64,000 nt of DNA. Source: Tuctoria greenei. Taxonomy: Eukaryota; Streptophyta; Magnoliopsida; Poales; Poaceae. The position numbers were made by a program, and so were the translations under genes. Positions 53,475-64,000 of this stretch are shown here, piece by piece. Location: NCBI GenBank assembly GCA_036927565.1, contig JAYESD010000002.1, positions 232,952,480 through 233,016,479 of the forward strand, read 5' to 3'. Within the stretch, counting starts at the first letter, position 1. Every line of letters begins with the position of its first letter. The notes under the pieces are model-generated. The model did no database searches. It worked only from the letters and a program-made list of their open reading frames with translations, and was not told the origin of the DNA.

Positions 53475-56400
53475 TCATCCTTTATGACTCCGGTGCTTCC
53501 CATAATTTTATTAGCATGTCTTATGTCAATCAATACCAATTGCCTATCATTTCCACAAAAACCCCATATATGATTTGTTCTCCGGAGTCAAAGTAGTAGC
53601 AGATAAGATGGTCCATAGGGTACCCCTTAATCTGGGTGGGAACATATACCCTATCTCTCTCATTATATTGGAGCATCAGAAATTAGATGTCATTTTAGGG
53701 ATGGCATGGTTGCAATACAACGGTGCTATCATTGACATCATTCCTCGGAGAATATATCTAAATTCTCCGGTCCACTCTCCCCAAATTCTCACTCTTGAGA
53801 GTAATATCCACGTGCCTCCAACTGCTGATGACATTGAAGCTTGTAAACTCGGAGATATTCCGGTAGTATGTGAGTATCCAGACGTTTTCCCCGAAGATCT
53901 TCCTGGTATGCCACCAGAAAGAGATGTCGAGTTTATGATTGAACTTGTACCAGGAACAGTGCCAATCTCGAGAAGGCCGTATAAGATGGCACCTAAAGAA
54001 CTGGCAGAACTGAAAGAGCAGCTGAATGAACTGTTGGACAAGGGTTTCATTCGTCCAAGTTCGTCACCGTGGAGCTGTTCTGCACTGTTTGTGGAAAAGA
54101 AGGATAAAACATTGAGACTATGTGTGGACTATCGTCCACTCAATGCTGTCACAGTCAAGAACAAATATCCACTACCCCGTATCGATATTCTGTTCGATCA
54201 GTTGGTAGGTTCTCGGGTATTTTCAAAGATGGATCTTTGCTCTGGTTATCATCAAATTAGGATTCGACCCGAGGATATACCTAAGACAGCATTCTCGACG
54301 AGGTATGGCTTATATGAGTACCTTGTCATGTCCTTCGAATTAACCAACGCACCAGCCCATTTCATGTATCTCATGAATTCGATATTCATGCCGAATTTGG
54401 ACAAGTTTGTCGTGGTCTTCATCGACGACATCCTTGTATACTCAAAGTCCAAAGAAGAACATGCGCAACATTTGCACATCGTGCTTCAGCGATTGCGGGA
54501 CCACAAGTTGTACACTAAGTTCAGCAAATGTGAGTTCTGGATCAACCAAGTGCCATTTTTGGGGCACATCATCTCTGCCGAGGGGATTGCAATTGATCCA
54601 AGCAAGATTAAGCAAGTGCTAAAATGGGAGTCTCCCAAGTCTGTGCATGAAGTTTGAAGTTTCCTGGGTTTAGCTGGATATTACCGGAGGTACATCCCAA
54701 GCTTTTCCAAGATATCTAAACCAATGACGGAACTTCTGAAGAAAGACAAGAGGTATACCTGGACAAAGGAATGTGAGGAGAGTTTCAAAGCATTAGTAAA
54801 ACACCTCACAACAGCACCAGTATTGACCCAACCAGACACCACAAGATCCTTTGATGTTTATTGTGATGCATGTGGAATTGGTCTGGGTTGTGTATTAATG
54901 CAAGACAGAAGGGTGATCGCTTTTGGATCACGGCAGCTTCGGAACCATGAGCAGCATTACCCAACTCATGATATTGAGCTCGCTGCCGTGGTACTAGCTT
55001 TAAAGATGTGGAGACACTATCTATGGGGCAACCTAGTACATCTCTACACCGATCACAAAAGCTTGAAGTACATCTTCACCCACAAAGAATTGAATATGCG
55101 ACAACGAAGATGGTTGGAGTTAATCAAAGACTACGAGATTGAGATCCACTGCCATCCTGGAAAGGCAAATGTAGTCGTAGATGCACTAAGTCGCAAGTCC
55201 CATATCAATAACCTTTCTATCACCTTGATAGAGGAAGAAGAACCGAGTCTCTACTTGGTTCCGTATGCGGCACTCTACAACCTAGCCCTCATTCCCACCA
55301 TAAGGGAGGAAATTATGGAGGCTCAGAAGAAGGACAAGGGCATATGCTATATTCGTCAACGAATGAAAAAGGGAGAAATGAAGTGTTTCAGAGGTGACGA
55401 TGACGGTACCATCTGGTTCAAAGACCGCGTCGTGGTACCCCGCGATGTGGAACTTCCGAAGAAAATTTTGGACGAGGCTCATTTGTCCAAATATTCTATT
55501 CACCCGCGGAGTAACAAATTGTACCAAGATTTAAAGATGAAATTTTGGTGGACTCGGATGAAGAGGGAAATAGCGAAGTATGTATCCGAATGTGATACCT
55601 GTCGACGAGTGAAAGCCAACCATCTGAAAGCAGCCGGACAATTACAACCGTTAAGCATACCTGCCTGGAAATGGGAGGACATCAGCATGGATTTCATTGT
55701 TGGGTTACCTCTCACTTTTCGCAAACATGAATCGATTTGGGTGATAGTCGACCGACTCACCAAATCGGCTCACTTTATTCCAGTCAATGTCAATTATGTG
55801 GCACGACAATATGCAGAGCTGTATATTGCCAAGATCTTATGCTTACATGGCGTACCCCACACTATCATATCAGATCATGGAACATTGTTTGTTGCTCGAT
55901 TTTTGGAGCAGCTCCATGCATCTGTAGGTACCAAATTGATTCGAAGTTCAGCATACCACCCACAGACTAATGGTCAAACGGAACGAGTAAACCAAGTACT
56001 AGAGGATATGCTCCGCGCCTGTGCCATCCACCATGGTAAGAATTGGGATGATCATTTGCCATTGGCGGAGTTTTCATACAACAATGGTTATTAGACTAGC
56101 ATTCAAATGGCACCATATGAAGCTCTTTATGGCCGGAAGTGCCGCACAGTTTTGAACTGGTGTGAATCCGATGAACGAGTAACCTATGGTATAGACTTGG
56201 TAAAGGAAGCCGAAGATCGAGTACGAGTTATTCAAGACAACCTCGAGGCTGCTCAGTCTCGCCAGAAAATCTATGCAGACAAACGACGTTGACCACTTCA
56301 TTTTGATATCGGGGATCACGTTTACCTTCGGGTATCCCCAATGAAAGGGATTCATCGTTTCGGAGTAAAAGGGAAACTAGCTCCGTGTTTCATCAGACCT

Positions 56401-56739
56401 TTTGCAATAAGTGAGCAGTGCGGACCTGTAGCCTATCCGCTAGAGCTGCCAACATCACTTTCAGGGGTCCACAATGTGTTCCACATTTCACAATTGAGAA
56501 AATGTCTCAAGACCCCAGCAGAAGTCCGTATGGAGGATATGTAAGCCCTCCAACCAGATCTTAATTACTCCGAACACCCAACCCAGATAATAGATAAGAA
56601 GACTCGTACCACAAGAAACCGCACCGTGCATTTATACAAGGTCTTGTGGGGAAACCACACCGCTGATGAAGCAACGTGGGAAAGCGAGGAATATCTTAAA
56701 ACCAATTATCCGGACTTGTTAGCATCATATGGTCATTAG
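53475..56739 (+). pseudogene. pol: Chromo-2 pol: protease, RT, RNase H, integrase, chromodomain
   Basis: The protease box YDSGASHNFIS (about 53483) is read in one frame, then a frame change near 53580 leads into the main frame. Order: reverse transcriptase (RLCVDYRPLNAVTVKNKYPLP, YHQIRI, FIDDILVYS), TGA at 54655, RNase H (FDVYCDA, HYPTHDIELAAVV, ADALSRK equivalent VVDALSRK), integrase (HPRSNKL, CDTCRRVKANH, MDFIVGLP, ISDHGTLF, TNGQTERVNQ), TAG at 56092, TGA at 56290, SPMKGIHRFGVKGKLAP, TAA at 56542, then a chromodomain ending WGNHTADEATWESEEYL before the final TAG at 56737. The catalytic residues of RT and the DDE triad are present. At least three in-frame stops precede the chromodomain, so no full product is possible. 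Confidence 0.9.
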
Positions 56740-56785
56740 GTCTTTTCTTTTATCCTTCCTTTTGTAATATCGGGACGAGATTCTT

Positions 56786-56797
56786 TTAAGGGGGGGA
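56786..56797 (+). other. Chromo-2 polypurine tract
   Basis: TTAAGGGGGGAT-type tract directly before the 3' LTR, in the same AGATTCTTTTAAGGGGGG context as Chromo-1. Confidence 0.8.
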
Positions 56798-59700
56798 TGT
56801 AAAATCCCACATTTTCCTTCATATGAGGTTCAGTTGTAAATTGGTTGTTAACCCTAATGGAGACCAATTATAGCCATGTTTATGAACTTGATCTCATCAA
56901 ATCTTTTCTTCTACTCATGTTTAAGTTTATTAACATGAGGAATAAACTTCACCAATGAACTTAGATTATTTTTTTTGACATCTCTTCAAAGTTTGGAATT
57001 ATTTGAAGAAAGATTTATAGGCCAATTTAATATGCAGTACCAAATAGATATTCAAATTAATATAAATTGAATATATACTACTGTATATTTGGCCCTGTCA
57101 AAATTATTCAATTCAGAGGCCATAAATTTTTCTATGGTTTTCTAATATTCCAAATAGACTTCCTACAAAGTTTCATAAATTTTGAACTTCATTTGCTATT
57201 TTAATTGAGACGCTTAGCAAATTCAAACCATGTTTTGAATTCAAATTAAGAAATCTGTTCAACTAGATTGAACATCAAGATTTGAACACACACTCATGTT
57301 CAGCATATGTTGCTTGACTAATTCCCATAGTTTCACAACTTTTGGAACTCAGTTGCTATTTAAAATAGTGGCACCATTGAATTCCATCCAAATTCAAATT
57401 TGAATTGGAAATCCAATTTAAACTTGCTCCAATTCAAAATCCAATTGCAGAATAAAATTTTAGATATTTATTTGAGCCTCCCCACAAAAATCTAGAATTT
57501 TTGGACACCATTTGGTAGGAGAATTGAAGTCTGCAGAGGAGGGACAGGGATAAGGGTCGTGGGACCCACCAGTCAGTGGGACTCACTCGAAGCGGCTCTG
57601 CACGCCGTTTTTCCGGCGTTCCTCCGCTGAACACCGCACAGCATGCAAACCCCCACAGAGCTGCTCGCCTGCTTGCTTCATGGCGTCTCCCCTACTCCTC
57701 CCCGGCCTATAAATACTCTCCCCCGGTCGTAGTGGACACCACCCCAAGCGCTTGCCTCTGTTTTCATTCTTCCGCCACTGCACCGCACCGCCGCCGCCAT
57801 TCTCGACGCGCAGGCCAGACAAGGCAAAGAATCGCAGCGCTTCCAACAGCAAAAGGTTGCTCAACTAGTTGCTCTTCCTTCCTGTCCAATCGCTTGTTTG
57901 ATTCACTGCTTATATGTGTGGTATTTCGAAGTTCCGCGACGCTCGCGGGTGAGGTCACGAAGGGAAGATTCCTGTTCCACAAGGACAGACCACTCCAAGC
58001 CGATTCCATCTTCCTCTTTTAAGCAATAAGGTGCGCAAAGGTACCTAGATGCTTCTTGTGAAGTTTCAGACACTGTCATGCTTCCTAGCTCCTTTATCTC
58101 CAGTTTTCCCCAAAACAGTTCATACCGATGTCGATAGATTGTCATTTAAATTCCGTTTCTACATACGATTAATTTTCAATCTAGTAAGGTATTATCTCCT
58201 AGACCTCCATGCGCATCACCTCTCAAAAATTGAAAGAAAGCCATCGAGAAACGAGGTTGGATTTTGAGTTTTCATGGCCGCCGATTGAAAAATCGTACCT
58301 CGCCGTCGAGTTCAACTTTGCCGATGATTTCTCCCCAATCTGACCCCCAAATCATCATCCTGGAGTTCCCAGGAACCTTCCCGAGCTTTTCCCGAGTCAA
58401 TTGAGCCATTCCCAAGCATTTCCGACGAAGACCTACTCCCTAGTACCGCCATCGCCGTCGCGCCGCCGTCTCCGGCCATCGCTGGCATGATTGGACCCCT
58501 CCATCGTCTTGAGCAGTCGATTTTAGGGTGGAGCGGTCACGGTGAGGCCAGAGGAGGTCAACGCACCAGTTCCGGTGAAGCACTACCGCAATTTCTGGTG
58601 AGGAGCGCCGCCGCGTCGGGATGTAGACGAAGATGCGGGCCCCACCGGTCAGCGTAACCTTCTCGCGTGGGATCAGTTGCGGATAGGATCCGGTGTGGCT
58701 GCGCGATTAAACCCCGTGACCCCCGGTGTGGCTCCAATCCGATTGGTCGAATTCAAATGAAGTGGGACCAGCCCCTTTTATTTGAAATTTCCAATAGGAA
58801 ATTAAATCCAGATTCAATCCCAACTTAGAAAATCCATAACATCCAGTAGAATTATCCAAAAATTCCCAAATAAATTTTGTTAGAACCAGCATGAAGAATA
58901 CTGTCCAATAGTGCACTTGGATTTGTATGAAAATCCATAGAAGTTTCTCCAAAATTAAGATAATCAAAATGCTTAAAGAATTTATTCCTACAGTTCTGTT
59001 AATTGGAAAATTCCCAATTTCGGTCAGAACCCTATAGTTGATACATGTGATCTCCAGTAAAAATTTCAAGTTCTTTGGACTTAAAATACTGGGTTGATGT
59101 ATGTCCCAAACCTCCATGTAGCTATAAATTGAGAAAAATGAAAAAATGAATTTCCAGAAATTTACCCAAACTTTAAAAATCAGTTTCTTCCTGTAGGAAA
59201 CTCAGAAAAATGTGAAACAAATTTTCCTAGAACCAGTGAGACCCCCTCTACAACCCTTGGTAGCCATAATACATCTCCAAAATTTCAACCAAAATTTATG
59301 GAAGCTTATTGCTTACCATAATTGTTAAGAATAACAAACCTCCTTTATCATCTCCTGTTCTTTGCAAGAGTCTTCCCCATAATATCTAGTATACACCATA
59401 AAAATCCCAAAGTCAATTAAGATAATTGTCTTATTGTATCTTAATATACACACCCCACCTTAAGCATATTAATTATTCACAAAATCATTTATACCTAGTA
59501 TATGCATATTGTGTAGTAGCTGAAGTTGAGGAGCAGCTGGAAGCCTTGGAGGTCCAGCTGCTAGAAACTAACATAGACTCAAACTTGCTTTCAGGCAAGC
59601 CCCGGTTTGCATTTAAGTACCTTACAATATTTTACAGTTTTCATTCACCTTACGTCTTTAGATGATTGTGCATTACGTTTAAGTTGTTTGACATCCACTT

Positions 59701-61057
59701 GCATGGCCCACAAATCCTGTGGAGTCTTGGATAGGTCTATGGCCCGTTGAGTAGACACTGCTATGCTTATGCTCATAGGAATTCGGTAGAAGTCGAGTAG
59801 TTGGAATCTACTCGCGAGATAGGAATTTTAACACACGGGAGATTCTAGAATAAGAAAATGGGTGATGAATATGAAATTGAGACCGAGCAGTGGATAGGAT
59901 GCAATGAGACGTGGTCTCACGTGCATAGCCCTGCTTGTGTCGATTGAGGACCGTTTCATGTGCAGTCCTACCGGACAAGCTTGAATTGTACTAGCGACAT
60001 ACTGGAGGAATGGCTCCAGTAAACTGACGTAGCTTGATACTGGTTTGTCGAGGCATTCTGTTCTATTTTATAGGCGTGGGTTGAGGGCAACAAGGTGTAA
60101 ATTAGCTGGTGGGCACGTCAGAGTACCCCCCACGCAGTGACCTCGTGCTCGTGACGGATCGACCGGTTCGACATTCGAGTGTTTAGTGAAAGATGGCCAT
60201 ATACGACTAGTACTGAACTGTTATGTAGGTACTGCTAAAAGTACTCGCTGGCATTTCCGAAAGTGCGTATGTGTCCTGTTGTTTCGGGTATATCCTGATT
60301 GCAATCACCGTCCCTTGCGGTAATAGAGTAACACTTGTTCACTGTGCCGTGATGTAGTAAATAATGAAGAAGTTAGACGAATATGTTGTCTTGGTTACAA
60401 ATTGCTTGAACAACCTTGTTTGGCTTAGAGATAGTACAATTAAAAGTTTACAGTTTCCCCATACTTTAGCTGTAATAGCATTATGTGCCTTGTGCACGTC
60501 ATATCATCGGCAAAGCGTTTCTTGTTTGATTGTGGAGTCTATGATGTATCGTTCCTAAGGAATGTCAGGTGCTAAATAAAACATGACTATAAGGATCCTC
60601 TTATAGGCGAGTCCTTATGCTTTACTTACCTATGTTTAGTACTCATCCTTGCATATGTCTAGTGAGACGGGTTAGTCTTGCTGAGCCGTCTGCTCACGTT
60701 TGTAGTTAACGAGTTTTTGCAGATTATACAGCTGATGACGGGTTTAATGACGAGGCTGCACCCCCTCCAGGGTTTACAGCCGAGTGGGAAACCTGCATGC
60801 CGCCATGAATTGCGTGTTGCTAGTGCAAAGTATCCAGTGCATGAATGACTTTTCTTTTACATAGCTAGTGCTGAGAGCATAGCTATGATGTATAGTTCTC
60901 TTTCCTTCCGCTAGTACTTTTAAAACTTCCGCTATGTTTGTCAATAAAGACTTGGTATTGTAAATTTGTTCTCGTTCTATTCTTGTATACTGTTTGGTGT
61001 CGCATCGCACGACACCACCCAATGAGATCCTTGGTGGTCGGGATTTCGGTCCGCACA
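56798..61057 (+). repeat. Chromo-2 3' LTR
   Basis: 4260 bp, paired with 44703-48970. TATA at 57708-57714. It ends GGTCCGCACA and is followed by the duplication CTGGG. Confidence 0.9.
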
Positions 61058-61062
61058 CTGGG

Positions 61063-61690
61063 GCCCCCAGGATTTGATGGAGAGGGGGTCCATTCCGCCA
61101 CGAAGTCCGCCAGAGCTTGACTCTTATTTGCTTGTCTTTGGACGAATTCAAGTTCGAACTCGGCCAACTCTGCTGCCCACTTTGCAATGTTCCCAGTAGA
61201 GTTGGGATTATGCAAGATTGCACGCAGTGGATAAGAAGTTACCACTGAAATCTTGTGACCTTGGAAGTAGTTTCTGAGCTTCCTAGAAGTAATAAGAACT
61301 GCATAAAGCAGCTTATGCACCTCCAGGTACCGATTCTTGGCGTCATGAAGTACTTCGCTGATGAAGTACACTGGGCGTTGGACTGTCTGGACCCTCCCGA
61401 AGGGGCCCGGAGCTTCCACCTCATCAACCCGGACCCTCTCGGAGGGGTCTGGACCTCGTTCGGGGACCTCTGGGTTCCTGCTGGAGGAACTCGGAGCTTC
61501 TTCTGCAGTGACCCAGACCTTCCCGGAGGTGTTCGTATCTTGTTGCTCAGCAGTAGTGACTTCTCCACTTGAAGGAGGTTGACCCTCTGGCATCTCGCCT
61601 TGAGGATCAGGGTCTAGGAGCTGGGACCCAGACTCATCTTCAGGTAGCTCCGGACCCTCTCGAAGAGGTCTGGATTCCTTAAGTGGAGAT
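61063..61690 (-). pseudogene. Tat-B RNase H with low-complexity insert
   Basis: On the minus strand, 61593 down to the Chromo-2 insertion is open. It reads a Pro/Glu/Ser-rich stretch of about 75 residues and then VQRPVYFISEVLHDAKNRYLEVHKLL and DFVAEWTPSPSNPGG of the first RNase H. Further upstream the insert continues (61690-61594) after the strand VVSMVLV. The domain is then cut by Chromo-2, with the rest at 44702. Confidence 0.75.
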
Positions 61691-62628
61691 GGTTCTGGTC
61701 TTTACGTGACCAGTACCATGCTGACAACTTCGTCAATTGCCGAAATGTAAAGCAGAAGTGGCTTACCAGGATTCAGAGCTACCAAGGTTGGTAGAGTGGT
61801 GAGGAGCTGCTTTAGCTCCTGAAATGCCTTTTCTGCTTCTTCAGACCATTGGAATGGTTTGGACATCCTCAATAACTTGAAGAAGGGTAGCGCCCGTTCC
61901 GCAAGTCTTGAGATGAACCGACTGAGGGCAGCTAGACATCCAATCAGCTTCTGGACGTCCTTGATGCGAGGTGGTGGCCGCATGTCTTCAATAGCTATTA
62001 TCTTTGTCGGATTTGCTTCTATTCCTCGGTGGTTCACCAGGAATCCAAGAAGCTTTCTGGAGCTAACCCCAAAGACACACTTGTCCGAGTTCAGCTTCGT
62101 GTGTGTGACTCACAACTTGTCAAAGACAGCTTGCAAGGTGTCAAGGAATGACTCCTTGTTTTTGATCTTGACGACGATGTCATCGATGTACACTTCCACT
62201 ACGTCTCTGATAAGCTCTCCAAAAGTTTTGTACATAGCTCATACAAATGTTGAAGCAGCGTTTTTGAGACCGAATGGCATGGCAATATAACAATATAACC
62301 CATCTACCGTGTTGAAGGAAGTATGCTCTTCATCTTCCCTAGACATTCTGATTTGATGATCCCAGAATATGCATCTAGGAAACATAGTAATTCGCACCCG
62401 GAGGTGGAATCCACTATCTGATCTATTCTAGGTAGTGGGAATGGATCTTTTGGACATGCCATATTCAGTGTAGTGTAGTCAATACACATCCGAAGCTTCC
62501 CACCGGCCTTGGGTACAACGACTGGGTTTGCCAGCAATTTCGGGTGGAAGACTTCTCGGATGAATCCAGCTTCAAGCAACTTCTTCACTTCTTGTCGTAT
62601 GAAGTTTTGTTGCTCTACTGATTGCTTC
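61691..62628 (-). pseudogene. Tat-B reverse transcriptase
   Basis: Pieces 62588-62304 (KKLLEAGFIREV, RMCIDYTTLNMACPKDPFPLP, FLDAYSG) and 62037-61702 (NHRGIEANPTKI through EEAEKAFQELK). In between, the catalytic box reads VYIDD (about 62180), and stops interrupt at about 62240 and 62108. A frame change follows FLDAYSG. Inactive. Confidence 0.8.
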
Positions 62629-63430
62629 TAAGGCTTTTGATGTACAGGCCGAGCATCGAGATAGATCTTCAGATTGTGCTCGATCACTTCCCTAGGGATT
62701 CCAGGCATTTGTGATGGTTGCTAGGCAAACACGTCGACATTAGCCCGGAGGAAAGTGACGAGTGCGAGTTCCTATTTGTCATTCAGACCTCCCGATATAC
62801 GGGTGGTCTGAGCGGTGTCGGAACCGATTTGGATGACTTTGACAGGAATGTCGGTGTCGCCGCTTGGTTGCACGGGAGGTGCGGAGGTTGAGCCTCGATG
62901 TCGAATGCTCGGGAGTTTCAGAGCTTGCTCCTTTCCGAATTCTTCCTCCTGCGTTGTAGCAAGCGCATGGAGTTCTTCCAGAGAAGTCACTCTGGGTGTG
63001 CGATCTCCACGGATCCAGAGAACACCTGCTGGTGTTGGCATCTTCAACACCAAGTAGCCATAATGGGAGGCAGCCATGAATCTGTATAAGGCTGGCCTAC
63101 CCAAGATGGCGTTGAACGGTAAGTTTATTTGCGCCATGTTAAAGACCAACTTCTCAGTGCGGTAATTCTCCCGGGTCCCGAAGGTCACCAGGAGGGTAAT
63201 AGCACCGAGTGGAGTTATGGCCCCTGGACCTACTTCGGAGAAAGGTCGGGAGGGGCGAAGATCCGAAGGTCGGAGCTAAAGCTTGATGAAAGCTTCAAAG
63301 CTTATGAGGTTCAGCGTGGTGGAGTTGGATCTTATTGATGGCAGGAGATACCATCAGTGGAAGTTGGCCAGCTCCGATCATGTTCTGAGGGTAGTCAGAA
63401 GCATCGAAAGTGATGCCAGTGTCCATCCAC
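62629..63430 (-). pseudogene. Tat-B protease region and linker, active site deleted
   Basis: 63188-62772 reads the second half of the protease (INLPFNAILGRPALYRF) and the linker to the reverse transcriptase, ending NDK and a stop as in Tat-A. Upstream, the segment around the active site lacks 23 nt relative to Tat-A (junction about 63314), removing the GGS box and shifting the frame. Confidence 0.75.
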
Positions 63431-64000
63431 TTCTAGTGCGGCTCCGCCCTGGCGGTGGGAGCTACTGAGGCCATGTCCCACCACATGGTCTTGAGGACAC
63501 GGCGGGAGGTGATGTCCCATGAACCACCAAAGATAGTGTTCATGGTCTTCCGATGCTCGTTGTCGGAGATGTCAGAGTCGTCGTCGATGGAGGTGTAAAC
63601 AGCCTTCAGGACCTTTTTAGAGTCCTGAAAGCCTAACTCCTCTTCAGTCGGAGCTTCGTCGACTTTCTGTTTTCCTTCCCTTTGATGGAAAAGAACTTCT
63701 TCCTGGCGCATGTTGTAGCGCTCGGCAAGGTTCTGGACCTCTCGGTAGCCTTCCAAGTTGTGGTTGTTCGACTTGTGTATGGGACACCACATCTTGGAGA
63801 TGCCTCCGTCTTCAGACGACGGCCGAGGTCGTTTCTCGGGGCGTGGCCCCCGGCCACCTGGAGCTGCAGCTGCAGCGGCTGTAGGTGTGCCGACCGACGG
63901 CTTCTTCTTGCCGTTGGACTTTTTCTTCTTCTTGCCACTCCCGTACGTAGTGGCTTCACCCTTGGAGGACTTTTTGTTGTCCTCCGGAGGTGGTTGGGAG
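63431..64000 (-). pseudogene. gag: Tat-B gag, C-terminal part
   Basis: Open from 63792 to 63433, with the zinc-knuckle-like CPIHKSNNHNLEGY (the last C reads Y) and EEELGFQDSKKVLKAVY, matching Tat-A 6820-7138. A second frame (63959-63633) carries the upstream basic Lys/Arg-rich part, so a frame change lies near 63800. Gag runs off the window. The uninterrupted passage TMWWDMASVAPTARAEPH shows the sequence into which Chromo-1 inserted in Tat-A. Confidence 0.8.

Larger units (their letters stand above)
44703..61057 (+). mobile_element. Chromo-2, chromovirus with very long LTRs and an extra ORF
   Basis: Complete 16,355-bp element inserted in Tat-B with a perfect duplication CTGGG (44698-44702, 61058-61062). 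The LTRs are 4268 bp (44703-48970) and 4260 bp (56798-61057), and differ by perhaps 3-4% by eye. Order: LTR, initiator tRNA-Met primer site, 1.9-kb leader, extra ORF, gag, pol with chromodomain, polypurine tract, LTR. The arrangement resembles rice RIRE3/RIRE8-type elements, which as I recall carry an orf0 upstream of gag. About eight lesions in gag-pol make it non-autonomous. Confidence 0.9.
36667..64000 (-). mobile_element. Tat-B, Tat-lineage gypsy element, reverse orientation, 5' end outside
   Basis: Second copy of the Tat-A family, on the minus strand, inserted in Copia-E. In plus-strand order: 3' LTR (36667-37540), antisense gene (38078-41539, plus), spacer with hairpin array, integrase and second RNase H (42827-44702), Chromo-2, RNase H, reverse transcriptase, protease, gag. 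Its 5' LTR lies beyond 64000. Gag-pol has many stops, and the protease active site is deleted. Confidence 0.9.

Overview
The window looks like intergenic heterochromatin of a large plant genome, most likely a grass. I find no recognisable host gene. Essentially every base I can assign belongs to a retrotransposon. The families point to a grass: two Ty3/gypsy Tat-lineage elements with a reverse-oriented extra gene of the 'putative gypsy type transposon' (PF04195) kind, two Tekay-like chromoviruses primed by initiator tRNA-Met, a plant L1-type LINE with a double zinc-knuckle ORF1, and tRNA-derived short repeats. The species cannot be named from this.

The layout is two stacks of nested insertions in one old LINE. 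The LINE lies on the minus strand and runs from its A-tail at about 559 back to 34433, and probably beyond the window. A small solo Tat LTR (1810-2624, duplication GTTTG) and a tRNA-like repeat (731-1064) sit in its 3' part. Stack 1: LINE > solo LTR X (3427-29773, duplication CTTGT/CTTGC) > Tat-A (4565-28182, duplication GTAGG) > Chromo-1 (7139-17670, minus, duplication GACAT). Stack 2: LINE > Copia-E (from 34434, minus) > Tat-B (from 36667, minus, running off the window) > Chromo-2 (44703-61057, plus, duplication CTGGG).

Chromo-1 is young. Its LTRs differ at about 1% of positions by eye and it has one unbroken 1572-codon gag-pol frame ending in a chromodomain. Chromo-2 is broken at about eight places in gag-pol but keeps an intact 315-codon extra ORF (orf0-like) upstream of gag. 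Tat-A and Tat-B are two copies of one family in opposite orientation. In both, gag-pol and a spliced reverse-strand gene converge on a spacer that holds a tandem array of hairpins.

The points most worth following up are the helically phased array of 12-bp palindromes upstream of the Chromo-1 TATA box, the covarying hairpin array in the Tat spacer, the orf0 product of Chromo-2 (possibly dsRNA-binding-like plus coiled coil), the spliced antisense gene of the Tat copies, and a low-complexity insert inside the Tat RNase H domain.
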